Of a stretch of 64,000 nt of DNA, positions 25,578-35,714 are shown piece after piece. The stretch is taken from contig CATOTH010000001.1 in the NCBI GenBank assembly GCA_951813065.1, positions 620,001 through 684,000 of the forward strand, read 5' to 3'. Position 1 is the stretch's first letter. Each line of letters opens with the position of its first letter. This DNA comes from an uncultured Bryobacterales bacterium (GTDB lineage Bacteria > Acidobacteriota > Terriglobia > Bryobacterales > UBA6623). The position numbers and the translations under genes are program-made. The notes beneath the pieces were generated by a model that worked only from the letters and a program-made list of their open reading frames with translations, was not told where the DNA came from and did not search any database.

Positions 25578-27316
25578 TGACTGTCGGCAGGGCGAGTGGA
25601 TCGAGACAGGGAAGACCGACGGACACAACGATGAGTCAACCCGCCCCACCCGTGGTCGCCGTGATGAGTGGTAAGGGTGGAGTCGGCAAGACCGCTCTGT
25701 CCGTCAATATGGCTCGGCTCTCCAGTGAGATTGGCAACGTCGTTCTTGTCGACCTCGACCTCCAGAACCGGGGTGCCACATCGGTTTTCGGATCACTGAA
25801 ACTCACGGGTCCGACAACGGAGCAACTGCTGATGTCGGAAAGATTGAAGCCCTCGCCTGTACGGATCGGGGATTGCGCCTTTTTTGTCCCCGCGTCGTTG
25901 AGAGAACTGCAGATCGACTCGGAAGCGCGGAGACAAATGGACGTCGAGGATCTAAAGCGCCGCCTTCGGACCATGATTGCTCGCATTACCGAAGAGTGCC
26001 ATCCTGCCCTAGTCATCCTGGACTGCCACGGAGGAATCGCGGCCGAGTCCGTCGCCGCCTTCGCCGTAGCTTCGCATGTCCTTGTGACGACAGAACCGGA
26101 CGCGGTCACTTTTGGAGGCACCTTAACGCTCATCACTGCGATTGGCCGGATCCTAAAGAAAGACGAGCCCAGGCCTATCGTCCGAATCGTTGTCAATCGG
26201 ATACCCGCCAAGTACAACTGGCGAGATCTCGAAGAGGTGTACGCTGCCGTGGCGCAGGATTTCCAGTCTATTTCCGCGACGGTTCCTAACGTGAGTTATA
26301 TTCCGGTCGAAAACGAACTCTTCTTAACGTTCGGCGAATACCCTTTTCAGGTTGATCTGGCGCCCCAGTCCTTGTATTCGAAGAAGCTGCGATTGTTGCT
26401 CTCCGAGCTACATTCGAACCTGCCGCCTAGGTTCCTCAAGAATCTAGGCAAACCGAAGAAGGTTGAACGGATCCGTAAGGCGCTGCTGACTGCGGAATCA
26501 AAGGTCACTCAGACAATATTCTTGAGCTTTGTTGCGCTCGCTATCGTCGTGCTCGTTGCCGTTCCGGTCCTTGGTATTCAAATGAACAAGAGCGAGGTCG
26601 GTTCGTTGAGTTTTGCTATAGCTGGGTTTGCCCTAGTTGGCTTAGGCGTGCCTTCCCTAGCTTTCTTCTGGTTTGGAACGGTTCAGCTGGTGCGCTATTA
26701 CGCTCGAAACACGATGTTTCACCTTCGCTGTGTCCTGTTATTGGCAAGGAATAAGGCTTCTCATGGCGTGCTTGCCATTCGAGCCTCCGCGTTCACGCTT
26801 CTCGCCATAATGGCAGTGAGTGCTCCTATTTGGTGGGGTGTCGTGTACTCAGCCTCCGATGTCGACTTCGCGCCGACGACCGGTCTTGCCGTGGTCGATG
26901 ACAGGGGGAGGCCAGTTCCTCCTGTGTTGAATCACTGGCAAGAGCAGGCGATGAACGGTGCTCTGAGCGCACACGCACGACTTGAACAAGATGGATACGA
27001 GTTAGCACAGCCACTGTTTTCTGGCGAGTTTCGCGACAAAAACCGCGAGGTCTCGGTGCTTGTCCCAATCGATGCAGGCGCCGAATACTGGCTAGTAGCG
27101 GGTTGCGACTCTGACTGTATCAATCTGTCCATTAGCATCCCATCGCTCGGGCCTGACGCTTTCGCCACAGAAGGCGACACTCCTGAGCTAAAGATAACAG
27201 CCACAGAGAGCAAGGACTACGAGATAGTCTTGAAAATAGGGGAATGTCGTCTCGAGCCCTGCGCAGTAATGGTCGCTCGCTTTCGAAGAGTCACAGAAGA
27301 CCCCAACTTGGAGTGA
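25577..27316 (+). CDS. Membrane-anchored ParA/MinD-like ATPase with extracytoplasmic C-domain
   Basis: 579 residues. The N-terminal 290 residues are a ParA/MinD/SIMIBI ATPase: deviant Walker A KGGVGKTAL with its signature lysine, switch strand VVLVDLDLQNRG, and Walker B-like LVILDCHGG. Three membrane helices follow at about 312-337, 345-370 and 404-427, placing the last 150 residues outside the membrane. That region is strand-rich with two cysteine pairs (GCDSDC and GECRLEPC) and resembles a PPC-like beta-sandwich. ParA proteins are normally soluble, so the fusion is unusual. ATG at 25631 is an alternative start. No ParB or MinC/MinE partner is adjacent. Function unknown. Confidence 0.82.
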   Translation: MTVGRASGSRQGRPTDTTMSQPAPPVVAVMSGKGGVGKTALSVNMARLSSEIGNVVLVDLDLQNRGATSVFGSLKLTGPTTEQLLMSERLKPSPVRIGDCAFFVPASLRELQIDSEARRQMDVEDLKRRLRTMIARITEECHPALVILDCHGGIAAESVAAFAVASHVLVTTEPDAVTFGGTLTLITAIGRILKKDEPRPIVRIVVNRIPAKYNWRDLEEVYAAVAQDFQSISATVPNVSYIPVENELFLTFGEYPFQVDLAPQSLYSKKLRLLLSELHSNLPPRFLKNLGKPKKVERIRKALLTAESKVTQTIFLSFVALAIVVLVAVPVLGIQMNKSEVGSLSFAIAGFALVGLGVPSLAFFWFGTVQLVRYYARNTMFHLRCVLLLARNKASHGVLAIRASAFTLLAIMAVSAPIWWGVVYSASDVDFAPTTGLAVVDDRGRPVPPVLNHWQEQAMNGALSAHARLEQDGYELAQPLFSGEFRDKNREVSVLVPIDAGAEYWLVAGCDSDCINLSISIPSLGPDAFATEGDTPELKITATESKDYEIVLKIGECRLEPCAVMVARFRRVTEDPNLE

Positions 27317-28240
27317 TGGGCTTTCGATTGCACGCTCCATTCACGTGCCCCCGCCTCAGTGAAGCTGGAGTCCGTAGAATCAGCTGGGTACAGGATGCGG
27401 TTCGTCATCGAAACGTGGCGAGAGTAGGACGCGTCCTGAATCGGGGAAACCTCCCTCGCAACCACTAAACCGAGTCGCATTGACCCTGCGGCAAACAATA
27501 GGAAGCCTACGGCGGATAGGCCGTACATCGCCTGAAATCATAGGCTTGCGCACTCGAACTGATTCTGTTTGCGCGGACCGGGCGGAGTCCACGTACAGCT
27601 CCGCTAGCAACGAGTCTCCGTTGTGGGCGTTCCGAATTATCGGCGCGTGTCCGTCGCGCCGGGACCGGTCCCACGGAGCGCAGTAGATCTCGATGGTTTG
27701 CACGCCGCCGTATTCCACGAGGACGCTGACATCCTCAATCGACACACCGCGATCCTACGCCAGATCATTGGCGGATAGCAATTGACGGCTGCGATGTCGA
27801 AGTTGGTGTTCTTATTGGGTCCCGCGATCCGTATCCTGGCTAAGAGATACCTCACAGAGGGTCGCCGGCCGGGGCTACAAGACGTGCGCGGCCATCCACG
27901 TTCCACCCTGCTCCGGGCGATGCCGGGAAAGAGGGAATTGTTGCCAGATAGGTATGGGCAATCAAGGTAGTCGGGCGTGCGTACTTCTACCACGAACCGG
28001 TTCGTCAGGGATTGGTGCCCATAGCGATTCCCGTGTCTAGGATCGTAGGCTAGGACTATGTTGGGCGTACGAGTTTTCTGAGATCGTGGTCGACGGGAAT
28101 GGCGGCTGACGGCTGACAGGTCCGGGACTTGCGAACGTCATAGAATTCCTGCCGGCACCTGGCGCGGTCACCAACAACCCGGAAATGAGAGGCCACTCGG
28201 CATTGTGAGATACTCCAGATGCGTAGCCACAGGAACGGGC
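27317..28240. other. Intergenic region, no convincing gene
   Basis: About 920 bases. A minus frame at 27380-27745 begins SIEDVSVLVEYGGVQTIEIYCAPW and looks faintly protein-like for 50 codons before losing character. It may be a gene remnant. No RNA structure or family match seen. Confidence 0.35.
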
Positions 28241-29353
28241 ATGACTACGAGTCGGATCAAAGCCTGGATCGTTGTAGGCCTGTTGCTTGCCTTCCCGGCC
28301 CGAGGGGAGACCCTCTACCAGAAGGAAGGTATCACCCTCGAGGGCTCCGTCCGCATGGTCCACCGCAACGCCGCCACCTGCCAAGTCCTCGAAGAAAACG
28401 AATCGGCAGAGTCCTACGAACGCACGAAAAGCAATCACGGCCGCCCGCTGCACGTGTGGCGCCTCGACTACAGCGCCCTGAACGGCTCGGGGCAATCGCT
28501 GTCGGACCTGACGGCGCACTTCCAGATCCGGGCCGAGTGGCCGCCGTGCACGAACTGGACGGGGCTGGGGATGTATCCCGGGCCCGTGCAGTGGTCCGGC
28601 AGCTTCGAGACGATCCAGCGGACGGGCGGGATGCGGCCGGGGCAGGAGGCCGCGGCGACGGCCTGGGTGCTGGCGTTCGACGGGCAGGAGCCGAGCTTCG
28701 GACGGCGGCAGGTGACGTATCGCTTCGGTGAGGCGAGCGCGCGCGAGGTCACCGAAACGGCAGCGCCCGTGGCTCCGCCTGTGGAGCCGCAACCTCCGCC
28801 ACTGCCCGACCCACGCTGCAAGGGAGAGCAGACAGGTGACAAATGCTGGCTGGAGCTGGCCAGCCATCCCGGCTGTTACGTGTGGGAGGAATTCAATCTG
28901 ACGGAGAGCAGGTCGGAATGGAGCGGGGAGTGCGTCGAGAGGCTGGCTGAAGGGACGGGAACGCTGACGCAGACGTGGCGCTGGTCGACAGGCGGCACTG
29001 GCTGGTCTGAGACTACAGGCCTCATGCGTGCTGGCAAACAGGAAGGCCCATGGGTCTACCGTGGCTCAGAGGGCCAGAACGGGGATTGCCAGTACGTGGA
29101 CGGCAAGAAGCACGGCCTCTGCATCCACCGCCAACCCGCATACAAAGGCAAGTACGCGAGCTGGGCTTCGAGCGTCGAGGAGACCGAGTACGCCAAGGGG
29201 AAACGCCACGGCCGGTCTGTCACGAACTTCGGAACCGGGGCACGGTACGAGGGCCAATATATAGACGACGAAAGGCACGGCGTCTGGCTAGACCGCGATT
29301 CTAGCGGGAAGGTGACCCGGGACCACTGGATTCACGGCGAGCTGCAGCGCTAG
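28241..29353 (+). CDS. Secreted MORN-repeat-like protein
   Basis: 370 residues from ATG at 28241. A signal peptide is visible (TTSRIKAWIVVGLLLAFPARGE). The first domain to about residue 180 is strand-rich and unrecognised, then a proline-rich linker (PPVEPQPPPLPDP), then a cysteine-containing C-terminal domain with repeated W-x-G-E-C and G-x-x-x-G-x-W turns such as KQEGPWVYRG and ERHGVWLDRD, the pattern of bacterial MORN repeats. The product is probably periplasmic or outer-membrane associated. It stands alone and is followed by a terminator. Confidence 0.7.
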   Translation: MTTSRIKAWIVVGLLLAFPARGETLYQKEGITLEGSVRMVHRNAATCQVLEENESAESYERTKSNHGRPLHVWRLDYSALNGSGQSLSDLTAHFQIRAEWPPCTNWTGLGMYPGPVQWSGSFETIQRTGGMRPGQEAAATAWVLAFDGQEPSFGRRQVTYRFGEASAREVTETAAPVAPPVEPQPPPLPDPRCKGEQTGDKCWLELASHPGCYVWEEFNLTESRSEWSGECVERLAEGTGTLTQTWRWSTGGTGWSETTGLMRAGKQEGPWVYRGSEGQNGDCQYVDGKKHGLCIHRQPAYKGKYASWASSVEETEYAKGKRHGRSVTNFGTGARYEGQYIDDERHGVWLDRDSSGKVTRDHWIHGELQR

Positions 29354-29372
29354 CACAGCGCCCGAGCCAGCC

Positions 29373-29440
29373 GAGGTCCTTTCGCGCGGACCTCCCCGGC
29401 CGGCGACCGCTGGCTCGCCTGCCGGCCGGGCTTCTTCCTG
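29373..29440 (+). terminator. Double hairpin terminator after the MORN-like gene
   Basis: First hairpin GAGGTCC (29373-29379) with GGACCTC (29388-29394). Second hairpin CCCGGCCGGC (29395-29404) with GCCGGCCGGG (29421-29430), both perfect, followed by CTTCTTCCTG. The two stems abut. Confidence 0.65.
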
Positions 29441-30166
29441 TCCGTCCGGGTGCTCTCCCGCCGCTTCCGCACGCTCTTCCTGCCGGCCTCCTCCGCGCCT
29501 TCGACAAGGGCCGCCTGCGGAAAAAGTCACGCGGCAGTCGAACGGCCCATGCACTGCGGAATTAAGAATCCTGGCGCAGTGTCGCCTGTACCGTTGGGCG
29601 GCACCCTTCGCGTTGGCGGGCTTCCTCGGCGCGACCCATGCGCTGGACCTGACCCGGTGGCTCAAGAATCGAGGCGAGCGGCATCGGCGCGGCCTGCATT
29701 CCAACGACTCCCACCGCTGCTCCTGGAGACTGGCAGGGGCTCCGGGCCCTGATCGGCCGTCCCGCCCCGAATCTCGGACTCCCCTTGCCGGCGCCAGAGC
29801 GTCCATGCGAAGAAAGCGCCTGCCCCGGAGTGCTTTCCCGAGCTTCCTAGCACGCCATGGAAGGGCGCGCATTCTCCGTGGGCGCACCGGTTGCCCGACT
29901 CTCTGGTCAATGAGAAGCAATCTGCAGAACCGGGGAAAATCAGGCCCGCCACAATTCCGAAACCGGGGTCAGATTGGTATTCATTGGCGGAATGCTTGGA
30001 CGTTCTTTGTCCGGCTCGGCAGGCGAGGGGCGCTACGAGTGCATCGCCGCCAGCACTCTGGCTGCGATCTTGGTCGGCGGCTTCGTTGGCCCCGCCGTGG
30101 CTGAGGGCCGCGTCTTCGTGCTCGACATTGTCGGCACCGAGCCATTTCGACCCGAACAGCGTTCAG
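29441..30166. other. Intergenic region with a possible truncated secreted-protein start
   Basis: About 725 bases. Around 30030-30170 a plus frame reads CIAASTLAAILVGGFVGPAVAEGRVFVLDIVGTEPF, which looks like a signal peptide and first residues of an exported protein, but it is lost where the convergent SIR2 gene ends. The rest has no support. Confidence 0.4.
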
Positions 30167-33100
30167 CTAGCTGCTGGCAATCCCGTATAGTCTTTGAAAC
30201 CGCGCATCAGCGACCAGCTCAGGGGTCTGCTTCAGCGGATCGAGGATTTCGTATAGGGTTCGTCTCAGGTGGACTGGAAGATCATCAGTACCTACCACTA
30301 CATTGAGCAGGGCAAGCAGTGATTTCGGATGCGTACTGGCGTATCGATTCTCCCGAAGGCAATGGAGACCGCGTCCTCCGGTGGCTTGAAGGTGTTGCAA
30401 AGACCACTCGACCGCATCCGGAAACGCATCGCCGGCCTCAACGAGCATGTCCAGCATCGCCACCGACGTTGTTGATGTGTTGCGAGCGCCCGCCGCCGGC
30501 CAGTATTCCCGAAGCCACGGTTGAATCTTTTCGCGCCAGATCCGTGCCCTCGCCGCCGGATCACCCTTCAATGACCGCTTGAGTCTGCCGAGCACGGCAC
30601 CTAGGCCTCCTTCCGACAATGATCCTACGACCCGGCGGACGTCGCCTGGAGTAAGCTCGCCCGGGGCTTCGAGGCAGATGGCCACGAACAAACCCGTAAG
30701 GCTTCTCGTCATTCGATCTCCACCGTCTGTGCGGCACAGCATGTCGAGAAACGGCTCCTTGAATGCCACAAGCAGGTCGGGTCCGACGGTCGGCGACCAT
30801 GCGTAGGCGCACCAAAGGTCTCGAGCCTCGTCAAAATGCGCAGGGCCTAAGCGGGCAATCAGGTGTTCGCGAGCCCATTTGGGGTCAAGCGCAAAGAGGT
30901 GGTACAGCCTCGTCGCCAGCATCACACGTCCAATGTGTCCGGCTGGATCAGTCCCGATCGTGTCGAAGTAGGGCCGGAGCGGGGAAGGTAGCCCCTCCCC
31001 GCTCTTCAGTTCGTACTTCCACAATCGAACTAGCGCAGCTTCCGCAAGCATGCCCGCTGAATGATTCAATGCCTCTGTCAGCAGGTCGTCGAGATCACTG
31101 ACCTGGGGCTTGGTCTTGTCGACACCGCTCCAAGCTCTTCCCCATAGCACCCGCAACTCGTTCTCTCGATCCGTGCCAAGGTCCTCAGCCAGATCCTTCA
31201 CGAAGTGCCCGACGGCAGGGCCGACGTCGGCAAGAAACCAATCGGGAGCGCCGGTAATCAGATGACTGACAAACGCTTGTAATCTGGCACAGCTCCTCGG
31301 GCGTTCACGCAGCCCGGGGAATGCGTCGAGAAACCCCAGCCAGCAAGATGTCGGCCATACTCCTTCCTTTTCAAGTCGTCTAAGCGCGGAAGCGGCCTTC
31401 ACGGGTTGCGACAGCGCAAGTCCCCGATAGCCCTCACGGCCGATACCCCCATCCCTGATCGCCGCGACGAAATCGGCGACGGATCCCCTTAGAAGGCCGG
31501 GAGGCACGAACTCCTCATCGCCGATCCAGCGTCCTTCACCGTGCCACACGGTGAACTCGTCGCGTTCGTCGACGGTGCCTTCCTCATTTGACGACGACTC
31601 ACTCGCCAACAGTCTCGACCTCTTGTCGAGGCGAGCGCCAGATGCCGCCAGCCTCTGGAGACGTAACGCCTTCTCGTGACGGATGACCCCTGCATAATGT
31701 GCCGACATCGTCGCCTTCTTGGCCTTCGGACCGGCATGAATCGCACGAACGATTTCAACACGAAGACTGCGTGGTAGGCGCGATCCCCCGAGCCTGAGGA
31801 ATCGAAGCACTTCGCGACGCAACTCCGTTTCCCAAAGGCCGGGTCTGCGACCTCCGATGAGGAGCTTCCGGGCAAGCTGAATGTCAGACCTCTGGTTCTC
31901 GGTCAGGGCGTGAAGACCCAGCCTCTGGAATAGGGGTTGCTTGGACAGGACCCAGTACCGAAGCAGGTTGTCCCCGCGAGCCCGATCCACATCGGTCAGC
32001 GCAACGTAGCTGTCGCGTCCCAGATCAATGAGACGGGTCCAATCAGGGTCATCCGGATTCTGGCCGTGCGGCGCTATCGATGGCCGGTACAGCGAAGAAT
32101 CAGGAGGGGAGTCGTCACCGTCTGCCGCCAAGACCAGCGCTTGCTCAAGGTAGCCCGTGAGCGTACCTGCATGGCGCGCGAGGACGGCCTTGTCTTGGAT
32201 TATCTCCTCGATTTGCCCCCAAGAATCCGGTCCGCCCGACACGAGCTTCAGGTGACAACAGTCATCTAACGGCTCGCGGTTCTTCTTGGAGTACATTCGA
32301 AACGCCCCCCACGCGACGGGACCGGGCTGGACGACAATGCGCGGGGCAAGACTCTTGACCGCTTCATGTTCAATCTGGCGACGTTCGAACTCTGAACACG
32401 CCGCTTGGTGCTGCTGGAATGTCCAAAGAAACCTCCAGTGATCGGTTGGTTCGTGATGGGACACGATCGTCCAGAGAACCCTCAACCGCGGTGAGATGCT
32501 TGCATCCGAAGCTGCCAGCCGTTCCTGAACTATTAGACGGAGGCCCGGATGCAGATGACCTCCGTTTCGGAGCACCCATTCAAGGACTTGCGGCACGTGC
32601 AGGTGATGCGCCAACCAACGTGCGAGATGGGCCCTTGTACTATCGAGGGTCCCAGGAGTCCGTGACTGAACACAATTCGTCACCAGCCGCACATCTGCTG
32701 GGCCCTGGCCCTCAGCGCCCGAACTCGCGTCGCTGCCAGTGCAACACAGCAGTCCGCTTTCGTCGAAGACCTCAAGCCATTTCCCGATCTTCGGGTAGTC
32801 TTCCTCGTCTATCACAGGCGGCGCGTCCGCAAGCGCCTTCGCGGCTACCGGGTCCTGTAGAGCCCAGGTAACCCGTTCCACCGCGGGATCGTTCGCTCCG
32901 GCAGGCAGATTGAGAATCTCCTTAACGGCGATCCGTGAACGTGCATGGAATGGATCGCGCCGAATTCGCGCCCACTCGATCAGCGTGTCCCCGAGGAGCC
33001 TATGCTTGTCGCGGTCGTGGTAGAGAATCGGACTGACGTTCTTCGCTCGCCATCCATCTCGTGCCCGCCGTGCGCCCACTTCTGTTCCGTCATGACTCGC

Positions 33101-33847
33101 GAAGGCGAAGGCCCCAGCAAACCGAGCACCCTTGGCACGCTCCGCGGCAAGGGCATCGACCATGTAGCTCATGACGGGATCGCCGATTCCGTAACCCACG
33201 AAGACGACTGTGAATTCTCGGAAGAGCTCGGTGACAAACCGTGCGGCCCACCGCTCGGTAAGGTATGCCTTTCCGAAATCCGCCGCAGTAAGGACCAGAT
33301 CAGTACCATCGCTGCCAGCCACAATCTGACCATGTAGATGCACTAGGCTGGCCCAACTGTGGGGCTTTGGTATAGGCAGCTTGGGCGCTGCGTCAACAAT
33401 CGGGATCTTCTCCTCGGCTTCGACAAACCGGTTATCGAAATTGGTGGTAATCAGACGAACGCCCCGGTCGCTGCGCGACAGTTCTATCAGAGCCTTATGG
33501 ACACTGAGTTCGCCCGTCGGCGGTCGGGAGAGACGACCAATCACCGTGCGGCGCAGAGCCTGCGCTCCGAGCCGATCCGGTCTCTCCAGCAATCCGAGCG
33601 CCTTGTCGAGACTCGGCTGTCGGCGACCGGGGTCTTCCTCATCACAATCGAGAGCCTCCCTCTCCACCGCGTCGGGCAACATATCGTTGTCGCTGTAGAC
33701 ATACTCCACTAAGGCTGCGAAGCCTGGGAGCCCAGAACCCTCACCCGCTGAAATACCTGCGCCGCAGAAAAACACCACGCCGCCACTATCGAGTTCATTC
33801 ATTACTGAAACTGGAATGGTCGGACCGCTGGCTACAAGTTCAGGCAC
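30167..33847 (-). CDS. Large SIR2-domain protein, putative NAD-consuming defence effector
   Basis: 1226 residues. The N-terminal 270 residues form a SIR2 fold: NAD site CGAGIS (about residues 28-33), TTNFD, the catalytic-histidine region LVHLHGQ and VGYGIGDPV. The remaining 900 residues are helical and unrecognised, possibly related to the DUF4020 region found C-terminal to some SIR2 domains; they may sense infection. SIR2 NADases of this size (DSR-type) deplete NAD+ to abort phage infection. The GTG start at 33847 lacks a clear ribosome site; ATG at 33802 is an alternative. It is a single gene, convergent with the preceding genes and divergent from the next. Confidence 0.82.
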   Translation of the reverse strand: MPELVASGPTIPVSVMNELDSGGVVFFCGAGISAGEGSGLPGFAALVEYVYSDNDMLPDAVEREALDCDEEDPGRRQPSLDKALGLLERPDRLGAQALRRTVIGRLSRPPTGELSVHKALIELSRSDRGVRLITTNFDNRFVEAEEKIPIVDAAPKLPIPKPHSWASLVHLHGQIVAGSDGTDLVLTAADFGKAYLTERWAARFVTELFREFTVVFVGYGIGDPVMSYMVDALAAERAKGARFAGAFAFASHDGTEVGARRARDGWRAKNVSPILYHDRDKHRLLGDTLIEWARIRRDPFHARSRIAVKEILNLPAGANDPAVERVTWALQDPVAAKALADAPPVIDEEDYPKIGKWLEVFDESGLLCCTGSDASSGAEGQGPADVRLVTNCVQSRTPGTLDSTRAHLARWLAHHLHVPQVLEWVLRNGGHLHPGLRLIVQERLAASDASISPRLRVLWTIVSHHEPTDHWRFLWTFQQHQAACSEFERRQIEHEAVKSLAPRIVVQPGPVAWGAFRMYSKKNREPLDDCCHLKLVSGGPDSWGQIEEIIQDKAVLARHAGTLTGYLEQALVLAADGDDSPPDSSLYRPSIAPHGQNPDDPDWTRLIDLGRDSYVALTDVDRARGDNLLRYWVLSKQPLFQRLGLHALTENQRSDIQLARKLLIGGRRPGLWETELRREVLRFLRLGGSRLPRSLRVEIVRAIHAGPKAKKATMSAHYAGVIRHEKALRLQRLAASGARLDKRSRLLASESSSNEEGTVDERDEFTVWHGEGRWIGDEEFVPPGLLRGSVADFVAAIRDGGIGREGYRGLALSQPVKAASALRRLEKEGVWPTSCWLGFLDAFPGLRERPRSCARLQAFVSHLITGAPDWFLADVGPAVGHFVKDLAEDLGTDRENELRVLWGRAWSGVDKTKPQVSDLDDLLTEALNHSAGMLAEAALVRLWKYELKSGEGLPSPLRPYFDTIGTDPAGHIGRVMLATRLYHLFALDPKWAREHLIARLGPAHFDEARDLWCAYAWSPTVGPDLLVAFKEPFLDMLCRTDGGDRMTRSLTGLFVAICLEAPGELTPGDVRRVVGSLSEGGLGAVLGRLKRSLKGDPAARARIWREKIQPWLREYWPAAGARNTSTTSVAMLDMLVEAGDAFPDAVEWSLQHLQATGGRGLHCLRENRYASTHPKSLLALLNVVVGTDDLPVHLRRTLYEILDPLKQTPELVADARFQRLYGIASS

Positions 33848-34239
33848 GGAAGGACGACTCTTTCTAGTTTTCCCGGCAGGATGAAATGGCGATCCCGCGG
33901 CTCAGATGACGAAATCTCATTGTGGGCCGGTGTTGAGGAGGCCTGCAACAGGCGCGGGGGGCACAGGTCGTCTCCACGTTGACGGGCTGATTGAAGGTCG
34001 CCTGAACGCTGATTGTGTCGCCCGTGGGCGCACCCGAAAAGCTCATGCTGGACCGGGCCGAGAACCTCGAGAGCCGCTGGTGAGAGTGCTCTCGCAGTCC
34101 GGCAGCTACTGCGGCTCTTGATCCCCAGCCTCGCTTAGGCAGAATGCCGCTCCCAACACCTCGCCGGACATTCCCCCAGAGGGTGGCGGCCCGTGCCGGT
34201 CTTGCTAAGCTTGCTGATCTTACGGCAAAGGAGTCGAGC
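33848..34239. other. Divergent intergenic region
   Basis: About 390 bases between the large SIR2 gene (minus) and the HARE-HTH gene (plus). Promoters for both must lie here; none was placed with confidence. No gene seen. Confidence 0.4.
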
Positions 34240-35025
34240 ATGCCCAGCGAAATGTCTTGGAAGCAAGCGATAGTTCATGTCCTGAGAGAAGAAGGCGGGC
34301 CACTGCACTACGACACAATTGTCGAGAGGATTTCGGAGGCCCAACTACGCTCTTCGTTTGGCGCCACGCCAGCCGCCACCGTGGCCTCCGTCATTAGCAC
34401 GTCGCTGAAGAACGATGCGAAGCCACCATTTGAGAGGGTCGAACCAGGGCATATCCGCCTTGCCGGTGGTGGCTCAATCGCCGCTCTTCCAAAAGACGAC
34501 GGCGGAGCGGATGACGTTGGGGGAATCGTATCCGCGTTCGGGATGTACTGGGATCGATCGTACGTAGATTGGGAACCGACAAAGCCCAGGCTACTCGGCC
34601 AACAGAGCAAGAACTCAGACGAAGTGGATTTTTCGGACCAGATTGGCGTTTACCTCCTGTATGACCGGCGCGAGATCGTATACGTGGGCCAGTCCAACGA
34701 AGAACGCAAGAACTCATGCATCGGGCAACGACTGAGGCTCCACACCAACAATCGACTACGATCTCGCTGGGATCGATTCTCCTGGTTCGGCCTGAACCCA
34801 GTTGGCAAGGGCGCTGCAAACCATCTTTTGGGGATTGGAACAGCAGCCGGTCAGAAGGGCGCAACCAAGGCCATCATTGACGTAATGGAAGCGGTACTGA
34901 TCGAGGCCATCGAGCCGCGACAGAACAGGCGCCAAGGGGACTACTTCCGAGGGCTGGAATACTTGCAGGTCGAGGATCCGCAAGTCGCAAAAAAGAAGCT
35001 CATTCAAGCACTGCAGTCGCCCTAG
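34240..35025 (+). CDS. HARE-HTH plus GIY-YIG nuclease-domain protein
   Basis: 261 residues from ATG at 34240 with AAAGGAG at 34227-34233; the open frame begins earlier, but this start has the ribosome site. Residues 5-70 are a HARE-HTH winged helix (SWKQAIVHVLREEGGPLHYD). Residues 133-220 match a GIY-YIG domain, seen here as GVYLLYD followed by IVYVGQS, then an arginine-bearing RLRLHTNN helix and a glutamate in DVMEAVLIEAIEP. GIY-YIG enzymes cleave DNA; HARE-HTH domains are proposed to read modified or ends of DNA. A modification-dependent nuclease is a fair guess, unproven. It stands alone among defence genes. Confidence 0.75.
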   Translation: MPSEMSWKQAIVHVLREEGGPLHYDTIVERISEAQLRSSFGATPAATVASVISTSLKNDAKPPFERVEPGHIRLAGGGSIAALPKDDGGADDVGGIVSAFGMYWDRSYVDWEPTKPRLLGQQSKNSDEVDFSDQIGVYLLYDRREIVYVGQSNEERKNSCIGQRLRLHTNNRLRSRWDRFSWFGLNPVGKGAANHLLGIGTAAGQKGATKAIIDVMEAVLIEAIEPRQNRRQGDYFRGLEYLQVEDPQVAKKKLIQALQSP

Positions 35026-35714
35026 ATTCGCCATCACTCGCGCCGCTTGGCAGCTATCGGGCAGGCCCGACGAGGCCACGCACCGCGCCTGCTTCAGCAT
35101 CTCCGGTCCCGCAGCGCCATGCATTCCCACTGCAGTTGCCCTTGCACCCGCAATCGGTCGAGGAGGCTCGCTATGGCTACCGCCAGCATGATCGGTTCGG
35201 TCCTCACACACTACTGTCCGAACAGCCGGACGTCGTCCAGCAGTGAACGGGCACTCTTTTTGGCGCATCAGTTCCAGGCCTCGTACAACGACGCGGTGAG
35301 TATTTCTCAGTCCGAACTCAAAAGCAAGCGTATCGCTTGCCCTTCATCCGCTCGACGTGCCCCTCCGGTCCGGGATCAAGGCACGGCCTCACGTCGGCCC
35401 AATCCACTGGGATTCAGTAGTCCAGCAAGGCCTCCCGGCCCGGCGGGTTCTTTCGGCTTCTCGTGGCCCGAGCAACTGGTCGTCCCGGAGCACGTCCGCC
35501 CTTACCTCCGATTAGATTGTTCTGGCCAATTTCGGTGGCATTTGCAGATGTCTTACCATGGCGGATAGTTCTACGAAGAGGTTGGCCGCGAAACTCCCGT
35601 CAGTTCTGCTGGCCACACTGCCATTAGATCCAGTTCCGTCCGTCCACCAAAGTCGCGACCGAATCATCTTGTCGCGGTCGGACTCGTGAGGCACATCCCA
35701 CGGGAAAACAGCGT
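35026..35714. other. Intergenic region, no clear gene
   Basis: About 690 bases. Open frames on both strands lack ribosome sites and family resemblance. It should contain the promoter of the SIR2-HerA operon. Confidence 0.4.
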
